Below are positions 15,942 to 26,489 of a DNA stretch of 64,000 bases, piece by piece (within the stretch, counting starts at the first letter, position 1; the number at the start of each line of letters is the position of its first letter). The DNA comes from Haloechinothrix_A salitolerans (GTDB lineage Bacteria > Actinomycetota > Actinomycetes > Mycobacteriales > Pseudonocardiaceae): assembly GCF_039544105.1 (NCBI RefSeq), contig NZ_BAABLA010000027.1; one strand, written 5' to 3'. A program made the translations under genes and the position numbers. The notes below the pieces were generated by a model. The model searched no databases, was not told the origin of the DNA, and saw only the letters and a program-made list of their open reading frames with translations.

Positions 15942-17720
15942 ATGACAGCAGCGCCGCCTTCCCATGCCCGTGCCCGTGATGGTTCTCCGCACGAACTCGG
16001 CTTCACCCGACAGCACGCCGTGCGATGGCTAGCCCCTCGGGTACTCATCACGACCGGCGCGAAGGCCCTGCTGGCCGCGATCTTCGGCGCCTACGCCGAC
16101 AAGCGGGAGCTGCAGGGCAGCCTGCCGTGGGAGGTGTATCGCTACACCGGCGGTCACTCCAACGCCGTCACAGGTATCGGGGACGACACCGACACCGAGG
16201 GCGACGAGCTGTGGCTGGACTATGTCGCCGACCTCGGCGACGGCTTCGACGCGACCTACTCGGTCGCCACCGTGCTGGCCCGACAGGAGATCGACGTCGG
16301 CGACGCGTCACTGCCGCGCGGCAGGCTGCTGGTCATGGGCGGCGATCAGGTGTACCCGGCGGCATCGATCCAGACGTACCGGGACCGCACCAGAGGCGTG
16401 TACCAGGCCGCGTTCCCGGAACCGGACGGCGAACCGAGGCCAGCGCTGTTCGCGTTGCCCGGCAACCACGACTGGTACGACGGGCTGACGGCGTTCCTGC
16501 GGGTGTTCGCGCAGCAGCGGTCGTTCGGGGCGTGGTGTACCGAGCAGACGCGCAGCTACTTCGCGATCCAGCTACCGCAGCGCTGGTGGCTGTTCGCGAT
16601 CGATACCCAGTTCGACGACCACATCGACGCGCCCCAGCTCGCGTACTTCGCCGAGGCAGCGGCACTGCTGGAACCCGGTGACGCGGTGATCCTGTGCACG
16701 CCGTCGCCAGCCTGGGTGTACGCGGCATCACCACCCGGTGCGGCGGCCTACGACATCATCGAGTTCTTCGACGCCGAGTTCGTTCGCCCTGCCGGCGCGT
16801 CGATCCGGGTGATGCTCTCCGGCGACAAGCACCACTACGCCCGCTACGCCGAGCGCGACGGCTCGCGCCAGAACATCACCTGCGGGCTGGGCGGTGCGTA
16901 CCTCGCCGCGACGCATGAGCTGCCGGAACGGGTGGAGCTGCCACCACCCACGACACGGGAGCGGGAGGAGCAGCCACGCGGGACCTACGACCTCGCGGGG
17001 CGCTACCCGAGCAAGTGGCAGTCACGGCTGTTCGCGGCGGGCATCTTCCGGCTGCCGTGGCGCAACCCCGGATTCTGGGGCATGACGGGACTGATGCAGT
17101 CGGCCGTGACGCTGGCGGTGCTGTTCGGCATCGCGGGCCCGTTCGGCGGCGAGGAACGCGGGTTCTTCGCACTGGTCGCCAGCTGGACGCCCGCGGTGAT
17201 CCTCGGTGGGCTGTTGGTGCTGGCCGGGATCTTCTTCGCCAGGATGGACGCGCACACGCCACGCAGACCGGCGACCGTGGCCGGTTCGCTGCACGGCGTC
17301 GCGCACATCGCGCTGAACGTCACCTGGGCACTAGGCGTCATTGAGCTGTACCGGCTTGTGCCGCACAACCTGGTGACGAACTGGGCGACGCTGCTGCTGA
17401 TCGTCGTCGGCACGCCGCTGGTGCTTGGCTTCGCGCACAGTGAGCTGGTCGCGGCGTACCTGATGATCGCCAGCCGATTCGGCATCAACCTCAATGAGCT
17501 GATGGCGGGTCAGAGCATCGAGGACCACAAGGGGTTCCTGCGGCTGCACATCGGCGCCGACGGCACGCTGACCATCCACCCGATCGCGATTGGCCAGGTG
17601 TGCCGAACGTGGCGCGGGGATCCAGACGGCGCTCCCAGCGACCCGCTCCTGCGTCCGGACGGCCCGCCACTCACCCCAACTCGCATCGAGGACCCGATCG
17701 TGGTGCCCCGGAGCGGGTGA
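15942..17720 (+). CDS. Membrane metallophosphoesterase
   Basis: 592 residues from ATG 15942. The N-terminal half carries a calcineurin-like phosphoesterase domain: LGDGFDATYS (about 97), GGDQVYP (about 132), LPGNHDWYDG (about 172) and SGDKHHYARY (about 293-302) supply the two-metal site. The C-terminal half has about five TM helices (about 370-530) followed by a soluble tail. The substrate is unknown. Its last 50 bases overlap the 3' end of the convergent SRPBCC gene. Confidence 0.82.
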   Translation: MTAAPPSHARARDGSPHELGFTRQHAVRWLAPRVLITTGAKALLAAIFGAYADKRELQGSLPWEVYRYTGGHSNAVTGIGDDTDTEGDELWLDYVADLGDGFDATYSVATVLARQEIDVGDASLPRGRLLVMGGDQVYPAASIQTYRDRTRGVYQAAFPEPDGEPRPALFALPGNHDWYDGLTAFLRVFAQQRSFGAWCTEQTRSYFAIQLPQRWWLFAIDTQFDDHIDAPQLAYFAEAAALLEPGDAVILCTPSPAWVYAASPPGAAAYDIIEFFDAEFVRPAGASIRVMLSGDKHHYARYAERDGSRQNITCGLGGAYLAATHELPERVELPPPTTREREEQPRGTYDLAGRYPSKWQSRLFAAGIFRLPWRNPGFWGMTGLMQSAVTLAVLFGIAGPFGGEERGFFALVASWTPAVILGGLLVLAGIFFARMDAHTPRRPATVAGSLHGVAHIALNVTWALGVIELYRLVPHNLVTNWATLLLIVVGTPLVLGFAHSELVAAYLMIASRFGINLNELMAGQSIEDHKGFLRLHIGADGTLTIHPIAIGQVCRTWRGDPDGAPSDPLLRPDGPPLTPTRIEDPIVVPRSG

Positions 17721-18207
17721 GGACGAGCCGCGCGACATAGCCAGCCAGGTTGCCCAAGGTCTGCTGGCCACCTTCGACCGCACCGAACTTCTCGACCGCT
17801 TCGTCGCGCTGCGCCTTGGTGCGGAATACCGTGCGCATCTCGATCCGGGTCGTGTCCCCGGCGGGTTCGAAAGTCAGGACCGACTCGAACGCATTCGGGT
17901 CGTCACGTCGCTCGCCGTGGATCATCGCGATCCGCTCCGGCGGGACGATCTCTGTCCAGGTGATCCACTCCTGGTAGTCCGTCCCGTCCGGCCCGTGCAT
18001 CACGAAATCCCAATCTCCGCCGACGCGGAACTCGAACGCCCGCGTGGTGGTGGTGAACCCCTCCGGCCCCCACCACCGCGACAGGTGCCGGACCTCGGTG
18101 AACGCCTCGAACACCAGCTCCCGTGGGGCCTCGATAATTCGGGAAATGACGATCTCGCGGTCCGCGGTCGCGGACTGCGCCGGCGTATTCGATCCCGTCG
18201 TGCTCAT
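17671..18207 (-). CDS. SRPBCC (AHSA1-type) domain protein
   Basis: 178 residues from ATG 18207. AHSA1/CalC-like fold: IISRIIEAPRELVFEAFTE at the start, HLSRWWGPEGF (about 42-52), FRVGGDWDFVMHGPDG and a C-terminal long helix with GAVEGGQQTLGNLA. Such proteins bind hydrophobic ligands. Its start overlaps the stop of the ArsR-type regulator by 4 bases (ATGA), a pairing that recurs in many bacteria and suggests that the repressor controls its own operon. The C-terminus extends about 15 residues beyond the usual end, over the neighbouring gene. Confidence 0.85.
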   Translation of the reverse strand: MSTTGSNTPAQSATADREIVISRIIEAPRELVFEAFTEVRHLSRWWGPEGFTTTTRAFEFRVGGDWDFVMHGPDGTDYQEWITWTEIVPPERIAMIHGERRDDPNAFESVLTFEPAGDTTRIEMRTVFRTKAQRDEAVEKFGAVEGGQQTLGNLAGYVARLVLTRSGAPRSGPRCELG

Positions 18208-18554
18208 TCAGCTACTCCTTCATTCCTTGCCTGCTTGAGGTCCCGCACATAGGCGTCCAGCCGGTCGAAGCTCTCGTTCCAGAACCGCTCAAACCCTCCG
18301 ACCCACTCGTGGACCGGCCGTAACCCGCGAGCGTCAAGGCCGTACAGGCGCTGCTTGCCTGCCTTGCGGTCACGAACCAGCCCGACCTCCCGGAGAACCC
18401 GCAGGTGTTTGGACGCCCCTGGCTGGGTCATCCCCAGCTCCCGCGCCAACTCGGTCACCGGCCGCTCGCCCGATTGCAGCAGCACGAGGATCTCCCGGCG
18501 CTGCGGCTCAGCGATCGCGTTGAAGACGTCCGACGTCGTCGCTGCTCGTGCCAT
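18204..18554 (-). CDS. ArsR-family winged-helix repressor
   Basis: 116 residues from ATG 18554 (MARAATTSD); the frame continues to 18581 but homologues begin near DVFNAIAEPQRREIL. Winged helix with recognition helix MTQPGASKHLRVLREVG (about 43-59). No metal-binding Cys pair is visible, which fits the non-metal subgroup that pairs with SRPBCC genes. It heads a two-gene operon and is divergent from the VTT-domain gene, so the 155-bp gap probably contains its operator. Confidence 0.87.
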   Translation of the reverse strand: MARAATTSDVFNAIAEPQRREILVLLQSGERPVTELARELGMTQPGASKHLRVLREVGLVRDRKAGKQRLYGLDARGLRPVHEWVGGFERFWNESFDRLDAYVRDLKQARNEGVAE

Positions 18555-18709
18555 TCCGCAATCATATACCCATATCGGCATGCGTCAAATCCGAGACCTC
18601 GATCGCGACTGAGTTGATCAGCCTTACTCCCCGGGCGACCAAATTTTGCCCGGTTTGTCAGATATTCTTCGTCACTCAAGGAGCAAGGTTGATCAACTTT
18701 CCACCTTCG

Positions 18710-19471
18710 ATGGCCGCGGGCGCCGTCACGTCGCCACACCACCTCCCAGCGGCCAGCCGACCGAGGTGGCTTACCGTTATCCGAGTGCGGGATCGGACAC
18801 GGCTGCTTGTGGCGCTTGGCGTGCTCATCGCCTGTGTGGTGCTCGCGTTCACCGCGCCGATCCCCAGCCCAACCGAGGTGCGAGAGATGGCGGTGGCGGC
18901 AGGGCCGGCCGCGCCGCTGGTGTTCTTCTGCGTATACGCGGTCTGCGTAGCGCTGCCGCTGCCGCGGACGGCGTTCAACTTGGCCTCCGGACTGCTGCTG
19001 GGCAACGTGCTTGGCATCGGTGTCGCGCTCGCGGCGACAATGGCGTCCGGCGCGCTCGGTTACGCTCTCGCACGACCTGTCGGCACCCGCTTGTTCCATC
19101 GGCACCTGGACCACGACGCGGTGCGCGCCGTCGACGCGAAACTCACCGGCGGCGGGGTGCTCGGCGTCGCTTCCCTACGACTCATCCCGGTGATCCCGTT
19201 CGCGCCGATGAGCTACTGCTGTGGGCTGTCGTCCATCCCGTTGCGCCCATACCTACTGGGCACCGCGCTCGGTAGCGTGCCGGGTACGGCGGCGGTCGTC
19301 GTTCTCGGTGACGCGTTGACCGGCCAAACCCCGCCCACCCTGATCGCCTGTTACGCCGCGTTCGCCCTGATTGGCGGGGTCGGCGTCTATCGCATCGTGC
19401 GGAGGCCCGCATCGCCGGCCGCCATGCGGGTAACACCGGACGGCCTGACCGCGACACGCCCAAGTGAGTGA
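18710..19471 (+). CDS. TVP38/TMEM64-family (VTT/DedA-like) membrane protein
   Basis: 253 residues from ATG 18710; GTG 18785 is a possible later start and would remove 25 unconserved residues. Five or six TM helices with the VTT core: LPLPRTAFNLASGLLLG (about 90-106), the amphipathic GALGYALAR, and LRLIPVIPFAPMSYCCG (about 163-179). Family members act as lipid scramblases or carriers in other systems; the substrate here is unknown. Confidence 0.8.
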   Translation: MAAGAVTSPHHLPAASRPRWLTVIRVRDRTRLLVALGVLIACVVLAFTAPIPSPTEVREMAVAAGPAAPLVFFCVYAVCVALPLPRTAFNLASGLLLGNVLGIGVALAATMASGALGYALARPVGTRLFHRHLDHDAVRAVDAKLTGGGVLGVASLRLIPVIPFAPMSYCCGLSSIPLRPYLLGTALGSVPGTAAVVVLGDALTGQTPPTLIACYAAFALIGGVGVYRIVRRPASPAAMRVTPDGLTATRPSE

Positions 19472-19642
19472 GTGGCGGCCGACATAGGACCCGCGGGCAC
19501 TCGCCAGTACACTCGATCGGGCGTTCGCGATGCTGTCCTGCGGCGGTGTCATCCCCCGCGCCGTGGTGACACGCGGTAGCGCACACCCGAGACACACATC
19601 GTTAACTCTGGCGCGGAAACCCTCTCGCTAGGAGCGTTCGTC

Positions 19643-21253
<1,611 letters not shown>

Positions 21254-21297
21254 CAGCCGACGTAGGAAAACCCGCGAGATTGCCATACGGTGGAACC

Positions 21298-21600
21298 ATG
21301 GCGCGTGACGAACACGACGCAGGCCCCAACTCGCGGTTCACCGACGACCTGATCGGCCTCGACCCCGATGACCCGGAGGCGCGCGCGTTCGCGGCACACC
21401 TAGACCGGATGGAGCGCAGCGGTCCGAAGTTCACGATCGAGTCCTCGCTGGCTGGTGTGGCCGACTTCGCGGAGTCCACGAACCGCATCGGCGGCGTGCG
21501 CAGGCACTTCGCCTGGCTCGTCGTCACGCTGATCCTGCTCGGTGTGCTTTTCGGCGCGTGGGAGACGCTGCGCATGGCACTGACCTGGCTCGGGGGCTGA
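21298..21600 (+). CDS. Small single-pass membrane protein of unknown function
   Basis: 100 residues from ATG 21298. An acidic cytoplasmic N-terminus (LIGLDPDDPEARAFAAHLDRM) is followed by one TM helix, HFAWLVVTLILLGVLFGAW (about 73-91). No enzyme motif. It sits 44 bases after the kinase gene and 23 bases before msrB, probably in one transcript. A kinase substrate or accessory role is possible from position alone. Confidence 0.6.
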   Translation: MARDEHDAGPNSRFTDDLIGLDPDDPEARAFAAHLDRMERSGPKFTIESSLAGVADFAESTNRIGGVRRHFAWLVVTLILLGVLFGAWETLRMALTWLGG

Positions 21601-21623
21601 GCCCGGCGGGTACCGTGGCTGGC

Positions 21624-22052
21624 ATGGAACCAGTTGTTGGCGCTACCCCCAAAGTCGTCAAATCTGATCAGGAATGGCGGGAGGAACTCTCGCCGGACGA
21701 GTACAGCGTGCTTCGCCAAGCGGGCACGGAACGCCCGTTCACCGGCAAGTACACCGACACCACGACGGTCGGGGTCTACTCCTGCCGGGGCTGCGGCACC
21801 GAGCTGTTCACCAGCGACACCAAGTTCGAGAGCCACTGCGGCTGGCCATCGTTCTACGACCCCGCCGACTCCGACGCGGTGATCACGCGCGAGGACCGCA
21901 GCCTGCCGGGCCGTCCGCGCACCGAGGTGCTGTGCGCGACCTGCCACGGCCACCTGGGGCACGTGTTCGAGGGCGAGGGCTACGACACGCCTACCGACCA
22001 GCGGTACTGCATCAACTCCGTGGCGCTGACGCTGCGCCCAGCCGAGGAGTGA
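21624..22052 (+). CDS. msrB: Peptide-methionine (R)-S-oxide reductase
   Basis: 142 residues from ATG 21624. MsrB fold with zinc-binding pairs CRGCG and CATCH, the substrate motif HCGWPSFYDP, GHLGHVF, and the catalytic Cys in RYCINSVAL. It repairs oxidised methionine in proteins with thioredoxin. The M. tuberculosis homologue (Rv2674) also lies near hemQ. The 3' end overlaps a small minus-strand frame by 41 bases. Confidence 0.93.
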   Translation: MEPVVGATPKVVKSDQEWREELSPDEYSVLRQAGTERPFTGKYTDTTTVGVYSCRGCGTELFTSDTKFESHCGWPSFYDPADSDAVITREDRSLPGRPRTEVLCATCHGHLGHVFEGEGYDTPTDQRYCINSVALTLRPAEE

Positions 22053-22179
22053 GGACGTCCGCCGGCCGGTAGAGCCCGGACAGCGGCGCCCACAGGTCCC
22101 AGTCCTGCCTGCCGTCGACGGCGCCATGCGGCGGGTCGACGTCGAGTGCCCGCGACACAGTGGCGAGCGCCCGGCGCAC
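22012..22179 (-). CDS. Possible 55-residue protein directly after hemQ
   Basis: GTG 22179 follows the hemQ stop with no gap (TAAGTG). The 55 codons have strong G/C third positions and read as plausible protein, including RQDWDLWAPLSGLYRPADVL. The frame ends at 22012, inside the msrB 3' end on the other strand. It may be a small translated gene of the heme operon or the remnant of a longer neighbour. I do not recognise the sequence. Confidence 0.4.
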   Translation of the reverse strand: MRRALATVSRALDVDPPHGAVDGRQDWDLWAPLSGLYRPADVLTPRLGAASAPRS

Positions 22180-22887
22180 TTACGGCAGACCGGTGACGAG
22201 ATCGGCGGCGGGGACCCTGGTGCCGGTGTAGAACGGCACCTCCTCACGGACATGCCTACGCGCGTCGCTAGCCCGCAGCGCGCGCATCAGGTCGACGATG
22301 CGGTACAGCTCGTCGGCTTCGAAGGCCAGCATCCACTCGTAGTCGCCCAGCGCGAATGACGCCACCGTGTTGGCGCGCACGTCCGGGTAGTCGCGGGCCT
22401 GCATGCCATGCTGGGCGAGCATCGCGCGGCGCTCCTCGTCGGGCAGCAGGTACCACTCGTAGGAGCGCACGAACGGGTACACGCAGACGTACTTACGCGG
22501 CTCCTCATCCGCGAGGAACGCGGGAATGTGGCTCTTGTTGAACTCGGCTGGCCGATGCAGCGCGGCCTGGCTCCACACCGGGTCCGACGCGCGGCCGAGC
22601 GGGGTGCGACGGAAACCGGTGTAGGCGTCCTGGAGCTGTTCGATCTCCTCGGCATGCCACCAGATCATGTAGTCGGCATCGGCGCGCAGTCCCGCGACGT
22701 CGTACACGCCGCGCACCGTGACGCCTTTGCCATCGAGCGCGTCGAGGTACTTCTGGGTCTCGGCGGCTGCCGGTCCCCTGTCGTCGGCAAGCGTGCCCGG
22801 CCGCACCCGGAACACCGACCACATGGTGTAGCGGATGGTCTCGTTGAGCTCGCGGATGCGGGCGGCGTTGGGATTCGATTCGGCCAT
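22180..22887 (-). CDS. hemQ: Coproheme decarboxylase HemQ (chlorite dismutase family)
   Basis: 235 residues from ATG 22887. Chlorite-dismutase-like fold: RYTMWSVFRV near the start, ADYMIWWHAEEIEQLQ (about 72-87), EFNKSHIPAFL, the loop with YVCVYPFVRSYEWYLLP (about 136-152) carrying the Tyr needed for decarboxylation, and the helix with ASFALGDYEWMLAFE. HemQ converts coproheme III to heme b, the last step of the coproporphyrin-dependent pathway of Gram-positive bacteria. It follows the oxidase gene by 4 bases in the order hemE, oxidase, hemQ. Confidence 0.92.
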   Translation of the reverse strand: MAESNPNAARIRELNETIRYTMWSVFRVRPGTLADDRGPAAAETQKYLDALDGKGVTVRGVYDVAGLRADADYMIWWHAEEIEQLQDAYTGFRRTPLGRASDPVWSQAALHRPAEFNKSHIPAFLADEEPRKYVCVYPFVRSYEWYLLPDEERRAMLAQHGMQARDYPDVRANTVASFALGDYEWMLAFEADELYRIVDLMRALRASDARRHVREEVPFYTGTRVPAADLVTGLP

Positions 22888-22891
22888 GGTT

Positions 22892-24319
22892 CTAGTCTCC
22901 CACCAGTGCGGACGCGGACAGCAGTTGGTCGGCGAGCTCGTGGGCCGCGGCACTCGCGGTGCCGACACATGCCGGAATGCCGACGCCGTGCCAGGTGGCT
23001 CCGGCGAGCGCGATCCGGCCCAGCGCGGCGACGTCTCGCTCAACGCGGGCGACGCGCTCAAGGTGTCCGACGCCGTACTGTGGCAATCCACCGCCCCAGC
23101 GACACACCGTGGCGGCGACAGGTTGCGCGGTGATGCCGGTTAGCTCGGCCAGGTCGGCTCGGACCCGGCGGATCAGCTCGTCGTCGGTGGCGCGCAACGT
23201 GCCCTGCTCGCCGAAGCGCCCAACTGAGCCGCGCAGCAGCACCGGGCCGTCGTGGTCGCTCTCGAGATGCGCCCACTTCCGCGACGAGAGCGTGAACGCC
23301 TTCGCGGTGAACGGCGTGCCGTCGTCCCAGGTCTCCCCGACGCCGATGAGGATGCCGCTCGCCTCTGGCAGCGCGGTGCCGGACGGCAGCGCCAGGGCCA
23401 CGACGGCCATGGAGGCGAGTTCGATGTCGGCGAGGTCAGAGGCGGCGCGCTCGGCGCCCGCGCTGGCCAACAGCTTGCGGGCGGCGGGCGCGGGAACGGC
23501 GAGCAGCACGGCGTCGCAGTCCTCGGTTCTCGTGCCCGCGGCTGAGGTGACGGACAGGGTCCACCCCGGCTCGGTGCGGCGCAGCTCCCGCACCACGGCG
23601 CCGGTGACGACCTCGGCGCGAGTGGCGTCGACGAGCGCGTCCACGAGGACGCCCAACCCGCCGGGCAGGGTGCCGAACACCGGAGCCTCGCTCGATGTAC
23701 TCGCGGGCGGCAGCAGCCCCGCGACGGCTTCGGTGAGCGAGGCCGTGCCGGCGTCGATCCGCTCCGCTAGCGCGGGCAGCACCGCCAGAAGGCCGAGCGA
23801 GTCCGCTCCCCCCGCGTAGACACCCGCCAGCAACGGGTCCACCAGCCGATCGACCAGTTCGTCGCCGAACCGCTCCCGCAACAGCGCGCCCAGCGAGACG
23901 TCGTGATCCAGCGGCTCCGGCGGCGGCAGGCTGGGCTCGGCCGCCACCGCCGCCACGCCGTCCTCGGACAGCACCCCGGCGACCTGCTCGGCCGACGCGG
24001 GAATGCCCATCAGCGTGCCGGTCGGCAGCGTGGCGGTGCGCCCGCCCGCGCGGACAAGGGGCCGCATCGACGTCGGATGCACCACTCGCTCACCGAAACC
24101 GAGTTCCTCGGCCAGCGCCACGGCCTCCGGCCTGCGGACCAGGAACGCTTCCGCGCCGACGTCGACGTCCACGCCAGCGAGCGACTCAGTGCGCAGCTTG
24201 CCGCCGGGCCGGTCAGCGGCGTCGAAGACCGTGAGCTCAGCGTCGTCCCCCAGCGCCTGCCGCAGCCGGTAGGCGGCGGTGAGTCCGGCGATCCCGCCGC
24301 CGACGACGGCGATCCTCAT
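22892..24319 (-). CDS. hemG: Coproporphyrinogen III oxidase (HemY/CgoX type)
   Basis: 475 residues from ATG 24319. FAD-binding GxGxxG in VVGGGIAGLTAAYRL (about 5-19), then the amine-oxidase-like domain and DRPGGKLRTE. The C-terminal FAD motif is WHGVGIPACVGTA. It oxidises coproporphyrinogen III to coproporphyrin III in the Gram-positive pathway (older name protoporphyrinogen oxidase, hemY/hemG, now cgoX). The gene is preceded by the 30-bp tandem repeat at 24331-24413 and then hemE, so the three may be one transcript. Confidence 0.92.
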   Translation of the reverse strand: MRIAVVGGGIAGLTAAYRLRQALGDDAELTVFDAADRPGGKLRTESLAGVDVDVGAEAFLVRRPEAVALAEELGFGERVVHPTSMRPLVRAGGRTATLPTGTLMGIPASAEQVAGVLSEDGVAAVAAEPSLPPPEPLDHDVSLGALLRERFGDELVDRLVDPLLAGVYAGGADSLGLLAVLPALAERIDAGTASLTEAVAGLLPPASTSSEAPVFGTLPGGLGVLVDALVDATRAEVVTGAVVRELRRTEPGWTLSVTSAAGTRTEDCDAVLLAVPAPAARKLLASAGAERAASDLADIELASMAVVALALPSGTALPEASGILIGVGETWDDGTPFTAKAFTLSSRKWAHLESDHDGPVLLRGSVGRFGEQGTLRATDDELIRRVRADLAELTGITAQPVAATVCRWGGGLPQYGVGHLERVARVERDVAALGRIALAGATWHGVGIPACVGTASAAAHELADQLLSASALVGD

Positions 24320-24330
24320 GCCAGGCTCCC

Positions 24331-24413
24331 GCGGCGAAAGACACCTTCACCGCACTCAACGCGGCCAAAGACGCTTTCGCTGCATCTAACGCGGTGAAAG
24401 CGTCTTTCAGCGC
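24331..24413. repeat. 30-bp tandem palindromic repeat between hemE and the oxidase gene
   Basis: Two full 30-base units, 24331-24360 and 24361-24390, and a partial third, 24391-24413. Each contains a gaaagacrcyttc-type palindrome and ends (c)taac/caac. In the third copy the palindrome tgaaag-cgt-ctttca (24395-24409) supplies the hemE stop codon. Similar GAAAGACGCTTTC blocks are, from memory, common between genes in Pseudonocardiaceae. They may act as terminators or mRNA stabilisers. Confidence 0.65.
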
Positions 24414-25498
24414 ACCGGCTCACTGTGCACCAGCTCCACGATGCGGGTCAGCACGTCGGGATCGGTCTCCGGCAGCACGCCATGACCCAAGTTGAACACG
24501 TGACCCGCAGCCGAGCGGCCCTCGGCGATGATGCGGCGCACCTCGCGCTCCACGCCGTCCCAGGACGCCAAGAGCACGGCGGGGTCGAGGTTGCCCTGGA
24601 CGATCGGCCGGTACTTGCCAGCGGGGCACGCGGCGGCGAGCCTGCTCACCGCGACGTCTAGCGGTACGCGCCAGTCCACGCCCACGACGTCGGCGCCAGC
24701 CTCACGCATCGACGGCAGCAGCTCGGATGTCCCAACGCCAAAGTGGATGCGCGGCACCCGCGCGTCGGCGATGCCCTCGAACACCTTCGCCGAGTGCGGC
24801 ATGACGTACTCGCGGTAGTCCCGCTCGGACAGCGCGCCCGCCCAGGAGTCGAACAGCTGCACAGCGTCCACCCCCGCGGCGAGCTGTGCGCGCAGGAACG
24901 TCAGCGCGACGTCGGACAGGCGGTCCATGAGCTCGTGCCACACCCGCGGCTCGGAATGCATCAGCGCCTTGGTGCGCTCGTGGTGCTTGCTCGGCCCACC
25001 CTCGATCAAATACGAGGCCAGCGTGAACGGCGCCCCGGCGAAGCCGATCAGCGGTGTCTGCCCCAGCCGCGAGACCAGCAGCTTCACCCCGGCCGCGACC
25101 GCATCGACCTGTCCCTCCAGCAGCGGCGGCAACGCGCGGACATCGGCGACACTCCGGATCGGCGAGGCGACAACTGGCCCGGTGCCCGCGACGATGTCGA
25201 TCTCCACCCCGGCCGCCTTGAGCGGCACGACAATGTCGCTGAACAAGATCGCGGCGTCCACGCCGTGCCTGCGCACCGGCTGCATCGTGATCTCGGCGAG
25301 CAACTCCGGCTCGAAGCAGGCGTCCAGCATCGGGGTGTCTTTGCGCAGCTCGCGGTACTCTGGCAGCGAGCGCCCGGCCTGGCGCATGAACCAGACTGGG
25401 ATGTGGCTCGGGCGTTCTCCCCGGGCGGCGGCGAGGAACGGCGACTCCGCGAGAACGCGCCGAGCGCCTGCCAGGGCTGGTTCAGTCAGTGAGGGCAT
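24407..25498 (-). CDS. hemE: Uroporphyrinogen decarboxylase
   Basis: 363 residues from ATG 25498 (GTG one codon upstream is possible). The signature PVWFMRQAGRSLPEYR (about 35-50) with the catalytic Arg, the Asp in ILFSDIVVPLKA, and the second signature GFAGAPFTLASYLIEGG are present. It removes four acetate carboxyls from uroporphyrinogen III to give coproporphyrinogen III. The stop codon lies in the palindromic repeat. It is divergent from the DUF3000 gene. Confidence 0.94.
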   Translation of the reverse strand: MPSLTEPALAGARRVLAESPFLAAARGERPSHIPVWFMRQAGRSLPEYRELRKDTPMLDACFEPELLAEITMQPVRRHGVDAAILFSDIVVPLKAAGVEIDIVAGTGPVVASPIRSVADVRALPPLLEGQVDAVAAGVKLLVSRLGQTPLIGFAGAPFTLASYLIEGGPSKHHERTKALMHSEPRVWHELMDRLSDVALTFLRAQLAAGVDAVQLFDSWAGALSERDYREYVMPHSAKVFEGIADARVPRIHFGVGTSELLPSMREAGADVVGVDWRVPLDVAVSRLAAACPAGKYRPIVQGNLDPAVLLASWDGVEREVRRIIAEGRSAAGHVFNLGHGVLPETDPDVLTRIVELVHSEPVR

Positions 25499-25684
25499 CA
25501 CTCTTATGGTCCCACACGGCGGTTCACCACTGATTCCGCAGGCCTGCGATCCATGTCACGGTTTCGCGTCGCCAGCCGTCACCCGCGCCCTCACATGGCC
25601 GACCGCCACCTCGTACTGTCCGCTTGCCCCGTCCCCGGCGTGGCTGCGGCCCACCCGGCACGGTTCCGTCCTACAGTCAGCGTC

Positions 25685-26248
25685 GTGTCTGCGATGACCC
25701 AAGCGCCTGCTGAGTTTCAGGAAGCAGTGGCGGCCCTGCGGTCGGTGGAGTCCCGGCCGGAGATCGAACTGGAGCCGGTCCGGCCGCCACAACGGCTCGC
25801 GCCCTGGTCCTACGCGTTGAGCTGCGAGGTCACTGGGCCCGCCGAGGTACTGGCGTCGGGCAGACTCGTATTGCTGCACGATCCGGATGGCCAGGACGCC
25901 TGGCACGGGGTCCTCCGGCTCGTCGCGTACGTCACCGCCGAACTCGACGCGGAACTGGCGTCCGACCCGTTTCTACCCACGGTAGGCTGGTCGTGGCTCA
26001 CCGAGGCGCTCGATTCGAGCGAGGCCAGCTACACCGCTCTCGGCGGCACCGTGACCGAGACGTCGTCGGCTCGCTTCGGTGACATCGCGGGACCGTCGCA
26101 GACCGAGGACCTCGAACTGCGCGCGTCCTGGACACCGCTATCGAGCGACCTGAGACCACACGGTGAGGCGTTTTGTCAGCTCATGGCCAGTGTGGTGGGC
26201 CTGCCACCGGTTGGGGTTACCTTGTTCGGGCAACGCGATAGCTCCTGA
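25685..26248 (+). CDS. DUF3000 family protein
   Basis: 187 residues from GTG 25685 (ATG 25694 is an alternative). Actinobacteria-specific family; the conserved LAPWSYALSCEV (about 41), GRLVLLHDPDGQDAWHG and FLPTVGWSWLTEAL are visible. M. tuberculosis Rv2680 sits at the same place beside hemE. No function is established. It is transcribed away from hemE. Confidence 0.8.
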   Translation: MSAMTQAPAEFQEAVAALRSVESRPEIELEPVRPPQRLAPWSYALSCEVTGPAEVLASGRLVLLHDPDGQDAWHGVLRLVAYVTAELDAELASDPFLPTVGWSWLTEALDSSEASYTALGGTVTETSSARFGDIAGPSQTEDLELRASWTPLSSDLRPHGEAFCQLMASVVGLPPVGVTLFGQRDSS

Positions 26249-26453
26249 ACAACCCAGGCGAGCCTCGACGCACGCCCCGGTGAGTGACATTCACCCGAAC
26301 GTGCGCGGATCCCGCTGCCATCCGACGCAACGCGGCGCGGCACCCGCGCGTCCCCCTTATAGCAACCTGGACTCGTGGTTTCGCGCGAAGATCGGTTCCT
26401 CCCTACCGCCCGCGCGTACGCCCGAACGGGCGGCCACGGTGCCCCGTCCAGGC

Positions 26454-26489
26454 CCGCTCTCGCAGGCGCGCCCCCGCCTGCGAGAGCGG
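26454..26489 (+). terminator. 15-bp perfect hairpin downstream of the DUF3000 gene
   Basis: Arms 26454-26468 (ccgctctcgcaggcg) and 26475-26489 with a 6-base loop, in the 527-bp gap 26249-26775. The rest of the gap holds an AT-richer stretch (about 26520-26650) with two copies of tgttaca at 26532 and 26559, presumably promoter DNA of the response regulator; no gene is seen in it. Confidence 0.55.

Noticed and set aside
24331..24413. CRISPR array
   Set aside because: Units are directly adjacent without unique spacers, and there are no cas genes.
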